Source: Streptomyces himalayensis subsp. himalayensis (GTDB taxonomy: Bacteria; Actinomycetota; Actinomycetes; Streptomycetales; Streptomycetaceae). Taken from it: a stretch of DNA of 64,000 nucleotides. Position 1 is the first letter of the stretch. Each line of letters begins with the position of its first letter. The notes under the pieces were generated by a model that worked only from the letters and a program-made list of their open reading frames with translations, did not search any database and was not told where the DNA came from. Shown in pieces: positions 58,363 to 64,000 of this stretch. Where the stretch lies: NCBI RefSeq assembly GCF_013778455.1, contig NZ_JACEHE010000003.1, positions 62,001-126,000 on the forward strand, in the 5' to 3' direction. Both the position numbers and the translations under genes were made by a program.

Positions 58363-58428
58363 GTGCTGCTGACGATGCGCCGCTTCCTCGACCACGGCCG
58401 GTGCGCCAGCGACGGCTGTCGCTGCTGA
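58363..58428 (+). CDS. Short cysteine-ended leader peptide (no. 6), before the nucleoside importer
   Basis: 21 residues from GTG 58363 after GAAGGAGGAC: reads VLLTMRRFLDHGRCASDGCRC. The pattern LTxRRxxDxxR with a Cys-rich end fits the leader type, though VDL has become LDH. It ends 104 bases before the binding-protein gene. Confidence 0.65.
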   Translation: MLLTMRRFLDHGRCASDGCRC

Positions 58429-58532
58429 ACGTCCGTTCGGCGCCGCCGTTCTTCCTGACCTCCCCCTCTCCTTCAGCCTCTCGGCGCTGCCGCACGCGTG
58501 CGCTGCCCGACGTCCCCGGAAGGCCATCGACG

Positions 58533-59579
58533 ATGACTCGCAGAACCCGTTCCCTCCAGCTCGCCGCGGTCGCGGCCGGTACCGTCCTGCTCGCCACCGG
58601 CTGCAACGCCGCCGCGAAGGACAGCGCCGACGACGCCGGCACGAGCGGCGGGAAGTCCTTCACACTGGTCACCCCCGACCCGGTCGGGCAGAACGAGTTC
58701 CTCAAGCTCGCGGTCACGGGCCTGAAGTCCGCGGCGAAGGCGCACGACGGGTCGCAGAAGGTCTATCAGAGCTCCGACACCGCCTCGCAGCAGCAGAACG
58801 TGCAGGCCGCCGTCGACGCGAAGCCGGACGTCATCGTCCTGGTCGGCTTCGAGTTCGCCGACATCGTCGCGCAGCAGGCCGAGAAGAACCCCAAGCAGCC
58901 GTTCCTGATGGTCGACGCATGCACCACGAAGACGTTCAAGAACGTCAGCTGCGCGGTGTTCCGTGAGCACGAGGGCGTCTATCTCGCGGGTGCCGAGGCC
59001 GGGCTGCTCAGCAAGAGCGGCAAGGTCGGCGCGGTCGACGTGCTCGACACGCCCCAGTTCCGGCGCTTCAGCGACCCGTTCGCGGCCGGTGCCAAGCAGG
59101 TGGCCCCGAAGACGTCGACCTCGACGCGCTTCGTCGGCGGCCAGTCCCCGTTCGACGACTCTGCGCGCGCCAAGGAGCAGGCGAACTCCCTGCTCTCCAA
59201 GGGCTACGACCACCTCATGGCCGCGGCCGCGGCCGGCAACTACGGCGTCTTCGAGGCCGCGAAGGCCAAGGGCGCGTACGCGTACGGCGTCGACGTCAAC
59301 CAGTGCCCCTCGGCGCCCGGCACGGTCGTCGACAACGTCATCAAGCGGACGGACGTCGCCGTGGAGAAGGGCATCGAGCAGGTCCTCGACGGCAAGACGG
59401 GCACGACCGTCTCGTACGGCCTGAAGGAGGGCGGCATCAGCCTCACCGGGCTCGAGGACGGTGTGGAGGACTCCCAGTGCGTCATCGCCGAGCACAAGGA
59501 CGTGCTGGAGAAGGTCGAGAAGCTGCGCGACCAGATCGTGTCGGGAAAGCTGACGGTCGATGACCCGGCAGCCAAGTGA
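58533..59579 (+). CDS. BMP-family nucleoside-binding lipoprotein
   Basis: 348 residues from ATG 58533 (GGAAGG upstream). Lipobox LLATGC (Cys about 24). BMP/PnrA fold: FTLVTPDPVGQNEFLKLAVT, DVIVLVGFEFADIVAQQAEK, NVSCAVFREHEGVYLAGAEA and GAYAYGVDVNQCPSAPGTVV. Such proteins bind purine nucleosides. Methylthioadenosine or another salvage nucleoside is plausible here because mtn genes lie on one side and a phosphorylase on the other. Confidence 0.9.
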   Translation: MTRRTRSLQLAAVAAGTVLLATGCNAAAKDSADDAGTSGGKSFTLVTPDPVGQNEFLKLAVTGLKSAAKAHDGSQKVYQSSDTASQQQNVQAAVDAKPDVIVLVGFEFADIVAQQAEKNPKQPFLMVDACTTKTFKNVSCAVFREHEGVYLAGAEAGLLSKSGKVGAVDVLDTPQFRRFSDPFAAGAKQVAPKTSTSTRFVGGQSPFDDSARAKEQANSLLSKGYDHLMAAAAAGNYGVFEAAKAKGAYAYGVDVNQCPSAPGTVVDNVIKRTDVAVEKGIEQVLDGKTGTTVSYGLKEGGISLTGLEDGVEDSQCVIAEHKDVLEKVEKLRDQIVSGKLTVDDPAAK

Positions 59580-61203
59580 CCGGTCGGCCGGGACCGCCGA
59601 GGTCCCGGCCGAAGGCCTCTCCACCTCCGAGGGCCCATCGGCCGTCGAACCGGGGGACGCCCCCGCCCACGCCCCCGCGGCCGTCGAACTCCGCGGCATC
59701 ACCAAGCGCTTCCCCGGCACCCTCGCCAACGACGCCGTCGACCTGACCGTCCGCCACGGTGAGATCCACGCCCTGATGGGCGAGAACGGCGCGGGCAAGT
59801 CCACGCTGATGTCCGTGCTGTACGGCATGGAGCGGCCCGACGCCGGTTCCATACGCATCGACGGGCGCGAGGTGTCCTTCAGCGACCCGGGGGACGCGAT
59901 GGCCGCCGGGCTCGGCATGGTCCACCAGGGCTTCAAGCTGTTCGAGTCGCTGACCGTCGCCGAGAACGTCGTCTACGCGGCCGAGCCGCGTCGCTTCGGT
60001 CTTGTGGACCGGGCCGCCGCGCGCAGGCGCGTGCGCGAGCTCGCCGAGGAGCATGGCCTCATCGTCGCCCCGGACGCGGGGGTCGGCGACCTGCCGGTCG
60101 GGCTCCGGCAGCGTGTGGAGATCCTCAAGCTGCTGCACCGCGGCGCCCGTACGCTCATCCTCGACGAGCCGACCGCCGTGCTCACGCCCGCCGAGGCCGA
60201 CGCCCTGTTCGCGGTGCTCAAGTCGCTTGCCGCACAGGGCCGTACGGTGATTCTCGTCACGCACAAGCTGCGCGAGGTGCTCGAGGTCAGCGACAACGTG
60301 ACGGTGCTGCGCGACGGCCGGGTCGCCGCCCGCCTGCGGACCGCCGAGACCACCGCCGACGAGATCGCGGCCGCGATGACCGGCCGCGCCGTGGAACTGG
60401 ACCGCGTGCACCCGCCCGGCACGCCCGGGGATGTCGTCCTCGACGTCTCCGGGCTCAGCGCGGGCGACGCCGTACGCGACGTCGACCTGACCGTCCGCGC
60501 CGGCGAGATCGTCGGCATCGCGGGCGTCGCGGGCAACGGCCAGAGCGAGCTGATCGAAGCACTGGCCGGGCTGCGGCCCGTCACCTCCGGCCGCGTCACC
60601 CTCTCCGGGCAGGACATCACGCACGCCTCGGCGGCCGACCGCCGCACCGCGGGCCTCTCGTACGTCCCCGAGGACCGGCACGCGGTGGGCACCGCGCCCG
60701 CCGCGTCCGTCGCGGACAACCTGGCCATGGGTCATCACCGTACGGCGCTGTCCTCGCGGCGCGGCCTGCTGCCGCCCACCGCCGCACGGGCCCATGCGCG
60801 GCGCCTCGTCGAACGCTTCGGCATCAAGGCGTCCACGCCCGAGGTGCCCGCATCGGCGCTGTCCGGCGGCAACCTGCAGAAGCTGCTGATCGGACGCGAA
60901 CTCGCCCACGACGCCCCGCTGCTGCTGGTCGAGCAGCCCACCCGGGGCGTCGACATCGGCGCGATCCAAAACATCCACGACGAGCTCATCGCCTACCGCG
61001 ACGCGGGCCACGCCGTCCTGCTGGTCTCCGCGGAGCTCAGCGAGATCCACGGGCTCGCTGACCGGGTCCTGGTGATGTACGAGGGCCGGGTCGGCGTCAC
61101 GTACGCGAAGGACGAGGCGGACGAACGCACCCTCGGCCTGGCGATGGCCGGTGGCACGGCGCAGCAGCCCCAAGCCGCCACGCAGGACGGAGACGGAGAC
61201 TGA
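59560..61203 (+). CDS. Nucleoside-type ABC ATPase (two domains)
   Basis: 547 residues from ATG 59560, overlapping the binding-protein gene by 20 bases. A Pro/Ala-rich leader of about 35 residues, then Walker A MGENGAGKSTLMSVL, the degenerate signature LPVGLRQRVEIL and Walker B LILDEPTAVL. The second half has GVAGNGQSELIEALAGL in place of Walker A, LSGGNLQKLLIG and LLLVEQPTRGVDIG. This is the usual YufO-like layout. It powers the two permeases that follow. Confidence 0.92.
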   Translation: MTRQPSDRSAGTAEVPAEGLSTSEGPSAVEPGDAPAHAPAAVELRGITKRFPGTLANDAVDLTVRHGEIHALMGENGAGKSTLMSVLYGMERPDAGSIRIDGREVSFSDPGDAMAAGLGMVHQGFKLFESLTVAENVVYAAEPRRFGLVDRAAARRRVRELAEEHGLIVAPDAGVGDLPVGLRQRVEILKLLHRGARTLILDEPTAVLTPAEADALFAVLKSLAAQGRTVILVTHKLREVLEVSDNVTVLRDGRVAARLRTAETTADEIAAAMTGRAVELDRVHPPGTPGDVVLDVSGLSAGDAVRDVDLTVRAGEIVGIAGVAGNGQSELIEALAGLRPVTSGRVTLSGQDITHASAADRRTAGLSYVPEDRHAVGTAPAASVADNLAMGHHRTALSSRRGLLPPTAARAHARRLVERFGIKASTPEVPASALSGGNLQKLLIGRELAHDAPLLLVEQPTRGVDIGAIQNIHDELIAYRDAGHAVLLVSAELSEIHGLADRVLVMYEGRVGVTYAKDEADERTLGLAMAGGTAQQPQAATQDGDGD

Positions 61204-61204
61204 C

Positions 61205-62278
61205 ATGGCCCGCATACCGGACCTGGCCGCTCTATCGAAGGCCCTCCGCTCCCCCGTCACCTTCTCCGTCCTCTCCGGAGTCGTCATCGGCGCGCTGTTC
61301 CTCATCGGCACGGGTGCCGATCCGCTCGCCGCGTACGGCGCCGTCATCGCCGGATCCCTCGGGGCCGAGGGGATCGGATCGACGCTGAGCACCGGCACCA
61401 GTGTGCTGGGCATGGCGCTCGCGCTGGCCGTACCCCTGCGCGCCGGGCTCATCAACCTCGGCGGAGACGGCCAGTTGGTGCTGGGCGGGATCGCCGCCGC
61501 CGTCACCGGGCTGTACTCGCCGCTGCCCGCGCCCCTCACCGTGGTGCTCGCGCTGCTCGCCGGGATGGCCGCGGGCGCCGCGTACGCCGCACTCGCCGCA
61601 CTGTGCGAGAACCACTTCGGGGTTCCGCTCCTGGTGAGCAGCCTGCTGCTCAGCTATCCGGCGGCCAGCCTCGCCTCCTACCTGGTCCGCTATCCGCTCA
61701 AGGAGCCGGGCTCCAGCCTTCCGCAGACGCGCCGGCTTCCCGAGGGCGTGGCGCTGCCCGCCTTCGGCTCGTCGACCGTGACAGTCGGGCTGCTCCTGGT
61801 AGTGCTCGCCGCGGCCGCGTACTGGTTCACCGACTCCCGTACGGCCATCGGCTACGAGATCCGCATGACCGGCCTCAACTCCCGCTTCACCGCCTACGCG
61901 GGCGTGGAGCGCAAGGGACTGACGCTGCGCCTGATGGCGACATCCGGCGCGCTGGCCGGGCTCGTCGGCGCGATCGGCGTGCTGAGCTTCCCGTACCGGT
62001 TCCTCGACGGCGCGCTCACCGCACCCGGCTACACCTGGACAGGCCTGACTGCCGCACTGCTCGCGGCCGCCGCCCCGCTTGGCACGGTCCTCGCGTCGTT
62101 CTTCTTCGCCGTGCTGCAGGTCGGCGGGCTCTCCATGGAGCGCACCACCGAGGTGCCCCGGGAGCTGACCCAGGTGCTGCAGGCCATCGTCATCGTGTTC
62201 CTGGCGGCCCGGCTGCGCTTCCCGCGCAGGCGGAAGAGCACCGACCGAGAGCCCGTAGCCCAGGGGGAGTTCGCCTGA
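61205..62278 (+). CDS. Nucleoside ABC permease, first subunit
   Basis: 357 residues from ATG 61205, one base after the ATPase stop. BPD_transp_2 fold with about nine helices: PVTFSVLSGVVIGALFLIG, VLGMALALAVPLRAGLINLG GDGQL (typical LxNLGxxGQ), FGVPLLVSSLLLSYPAASLA and MTGLNSRFTAYAGVERKGLT. Equivalent to YufP. Confidence 0.9.
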   Translation: MARIPDLAALSKALRSPVTFSVLSGVVIGALFLIGTGADPLAAYGAVIAGSLGAEGIGSTLSTGTSVLGMALALAVPLRAGLINLGGDGQLVLGGIAAAVTGLYSPLPAPLTVVLALLAGMAAGAAYAALAALCENHFGVPLLVSSLLLSYPAASLASYLVRYPLKEPGSSLPQTRRLPEGVALPAFGSSTVTVGLLLVVLAAAAYWFTDSRTAIGYEIRMTGLNSRFTAYAGVERKGLTLRLMATSGALAGLVGAIGVLSFPYRFLDGALTAPGYTWTGLTAALLAAAAPLGTVLASFFFAVLQVGGLSMERTTEVPRELTQVLQAIVIVFLAARLRFPRRRKSTDREPVAQGEFA

Positions 62279-63156
62279 TGTTCCTCGACTCCGATCTCCT
62301 CATGTCGGCGCTGCGCGCGCTCACCCCGATCCTGCTGGCCGCGCTCGGCGGTGCGCTGTGCGAGCGCGCGGGCGTCTTCAACATCGGCCTCGAGGGCATG
62401 ATGCTGGTGGGCTGCTTCACCGCCGTGTCCACCAGCTGGTTCACCGGCAGCCCGTGGCTCGGCGTGCTCGCGGCCGCGCTGGCCGCCGCCGCGTACTCGC
62501 TGATCCTCGCAGTGGGCGCGGTGACGCTGCGCGGTGACGCGGTGGTCCTGGGTGTGGCCGTGAACCTCCTCGCCGTGGGCCTGACCAGCTTCCTTCTCCG
62601 TACGGTCTTCGGGGTGCAAGGCACCTTCGACGACCCGGACCTCGCCGGACTCCCGCTCGTCGGAGGCTTCTCGCCGCTGACGTATCTCGCGTGGGCCGCC
62701 GTGGCGGTCGCCACCGTGCTGCTCTCCCGGCACGTCTGGGGTCTGCGCCTGCGGGGTGTCGGCGAGGCCCCGGACGCCGCGGCGACGCTCGGCGTGAGCC
62801 CGGTCCGCTACAAGTACGCGGCGGTGCTCGTGTCCGGTGTTCTGTGCGGGCTCGCCGGGGCCCAGCTCGCCCTCGGCAACGTCACGTTGTTCTCCGAGAA
62901 CATGACGGCGGGGCGCGGCTGGATCGCGGTCGTGGCCGTCATGCTCGGCCGCGCCCTGCCGCTCGGCGTGCTGCTCGCCGCGCTTCTGTTCGGTCTCGCG
63001 GAGGCCGCGGGCTTCCGCCTCCAGGGCCTCGGCCTGCCGCAGCAGGCGACCGACGCCGCCCCGTACATCGTCACGCTCGCCGCCCTCTTCCTCACCACGG
63101 CCCGGCGCCGTGGCCGCACCACCCGTACCACCCGTTCTTCCGGAGCCGCCTCATGA
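62278..63156 (+). CDS. Nucleoside ABC permease, second subunit
   Basis: 292 residues from ATG 62278 (TGATG). Same family as the previous gene: PILLAALGGALCERAGVFNI GLEGMML, AVGAVTLRGDAVVLGVAVNL, RLRGVGEAPDAAATLGVSPV and MTAGRGWIAVVAVMLGRALP. Equivalent to YufQ; the pair forms the channel. Confidence 0.91.
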   Translation: MFLDSDLLMSALRALTPILLAALGGALCERAGVFNIGLEGMMLVGCFTAVSTSWFTGSPWLGVLAAALAAAAYSLILAVGAVTLRGDAVVLGVAVNLLAVGLTSFLLRTVFGVQGTFDDPDLAGLPLVGGFSPLTYLAWAAVAVATVLLSRHVWGLRLRGVGEAPDAAATLGVSPVRYKYAAVLVSGVLCGLAGAQLALGNVTLFSENMTAGRGWIAVVAVMLGRALPLGVLLAALLFGLAEAAGFRLQGLGLPQQATDAAPYIVTLAALFLTTARRRGRTTRTTRSSGAAS

Positions 63157-63908
63157 CGCACGATCTGCTGCCCGTCACCCGCATACCCCGCACCGGCCTG
63201 CCCCCGCGCGCCCTGGTCGTCGGCGACCCGGCGCGTGCAGCGGCCGTCGCCGCACTGCTCGACGGAGCCGAGGAGGTCTCGTACCACCGCGAGTACCGGG
63301 TGTTCAGCGGCAGTTGGAAGGGCCTGCCGGTCGCCGTCGCCTCGCACGGGGTGGGTGCGCCGGGCGCGATCCTGCTCTTCCAGGAGCTGGCGGACGCGGG
63401 GGTCCGCACGTTCCTGCGGTTCGGGACCGCGGGCGCGATGAAGCCCGGAATCGCCGACGGGGACCTCGTGATCGCGGAGGCGGCCGTACGCGACGACGGC
63501 GTGACCCAGCAGCTGCTGCCGCCCGAGTACCCGGCCGTGTCCGCGCCCGAGGTGGTCTTCGCGCTCCAGCGCGCGGCACGCGAGGCGGGCGCCCCGCACC
63601 ACCGGGGCATCGTGTGGACCAGGGCCGCCTTCCAGCCGGGCCTGATCCCCCTCAACGCGTACGACGGGGCCGGGCTCGCCGCGATCGAGATGGAGCTGTC
63701 GGCGCTGCTCGTGACCGCCTCGCTGCGCGGGCTCGTCGCGGGCGGCATGCTCGTCGTGGACGGCGCGAACGCGGATGAACTGGTCGACGAAGAGGCCACC
63801 GGCGGATACAACCCCCACCGCGAGGTCGTGACACAGGGCGTGGAGCGCGGCGCCGTCGTCTCGTTGGAGGCGCTGCGACTGCTGGCGGAGGAAGAGGACG
63901 CGGCATGA
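63153..63908 (+). CDS. Nucleoside phosphorylase (uridine/purine PNP-UDP family)
   Basis: 251 residues from ATG 63153 (ATGA). PNP/UDP phosphorylase: ALVVGDPARAAAVAALL (phosphate site), VASHGVGAPGAILLFQELAD, RFGTAGAMKPGIADGDLVIA and IEMELSALLVTASLRGL (ribose-binding Glu). It splits an imported nucleoside to base and ribose 1-phosphate. With the importer upstream and methionine-salvage genes nearby, methylthioadenosine is a candidate, but the sequence is closer to general uridine or purine phosphorylases. Confidence 0.88.
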   Translation: MTHDLLPVTRIPRTGLPPRALVVGDPARAAAVAALLDGAEEVSYHREYRVFSGSWKGLPVAVASHGVGAPGAILLFQELADAGVRTFLRFGTAGAMKPGIADGDLVIAEAAVRDDGVTQQLLPPEYPAVSAPEVVFALQRAAREAGAPHHRGIVWTRAAFQPGLIPLNAYDGAGLAAIEMELSALLVTASLRGLVAGGMLVVDGANADELVDEEATGGYNPHREVVTQGVERGAVVSLEALRLLAEEEDAA

Positions 63909-64000
63909 CCGTCCCTGCCGACCTCCTGGTCCACGGCGGCGACATCCTCACGGTCGACGACGCCGGCACCCTGGTACGCGACGGGGCCGTCGCCGTCCGC
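63905..64000 (+). CDS. Amidohydrolase (nucleoside/base deaminase type), 3' end outside window
   Basis: 32 residues visible from ATG 63905 (ATGA with the phosphorylase). DLLVHGGDILTVDDAGTLVR is the first beta strand of TRZ/ATZ-type amidohydrolases such as methylthioadenosine/S-adenosylhomocysteine deaminase, guanine deaminase or 8-oxoguanine deaminase. The metal-binding HxH lies outside the window, so the substrate is open. It continues the nucleoside salvage operon. Confidence 0.7.
   Translation, partial: MTVPADLLVHGGDILTVDDAGTLVRDGAVAVR

Noticed and set aside
1..64000. CRISPR array, tRNA/rRNA, phage att site, biosynthetic gene cluster
   Set aside because: No spaced identical repeats, no tRNA cloverleaf seen, no integrase, and no PKS/NRPS/terpene core genes in the window.

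Overview
The window is high-GC actinobacterial DNA, almost certainly from a Streptomyces or a close relative. The signs are strong codon-position GC bias, frequent GTG starts with ATGA/GTGA stop-start overlaps, Tat and lipoprotein exporters, LacI/TetR/PucR/HxlR regulators, a dispersed repeat I recall from Streptomyces intergenic DNA, and several short leader peptides with an RR-x-VDL-x-R core. No rRNA, tRNA, CRISPR array, phage genes or complete insertion sequence was seen.

Layout. 1-7.1 kb: the end of a PucR-type regulator, a hexapeptide acyltransferase fused to an unidentified C-terminal domain, a decayed GH3 glycosidase with a transposase scrap, and a translationally coupled pair (ATPase-like protein lacking the Walker A lysine, plus a membrane-anchored periplasmic-binding-fold protein). 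7.6-18.1 kb: a plant-polysaccharide (probably arabinan) locus. It holds a secreted sialidase-fold hydrolase with a ricin-like domain, a binding protein with two permeases, two divergent near-duplicate LacI repressors around three copies of TGACCGCGCGGTCA, a secreted GH43 enzyme and the relic of a third LacI gene.

18.7-32.5 kb: a steroid C/D-ring (HIP) catabolic cluster matching the mycobacterial KstR2 regulon almost gene for gene: two SDRs, echA20, ipdA, ipdB, ipdC, fadA6, kstR2, ipdF, fadE30, an extra crotonase, and three acyl-CoA dehydrogenases resembling fadE31/32/33. KstR2-like operators lie in both divergent promoters. The CoA ligase fadD3 is absent from the window and a crotonase sits near its expected place. 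The cluster ends against a dipeptide-type ABC transporter whose first permease has lost its start and which has no binding protein.

36.3-47.3 kb: a redox and sulfur-acquisition region with an F420-type LLM oxidoreductase, a membrane thioredoxin and DUF4395 protein, an alkanesulfonate operon (ssuD plus ABC genes), a TauD-family protein with HxG instead of HxD, and a second sulfonate-type ABC operon. Four leader peptides lie here. 47.3-49.1 kb is a gene graveyard of truncated fragments. 49.3-64 kb: methionine salvage. It has a ribose-type ABC importer with 5-methylthioribose kinase, mtnD-mtnC-mtnB, mtnA, and then a BMP-type nucleoside importer with a nucleoside phosphorylase and the start of an amidohydrolase, which together could import and recycle methylthioribose and methylthioadenosine. 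Two further leader peptides precede these importers.

Best leads: the HxG TauD-family enzyme, the set of six leader peptides linking sulfur acquisition and salvage, the ATPase/binding-protein pair, and the KstR2-type steroid cluster with its missing ligase.
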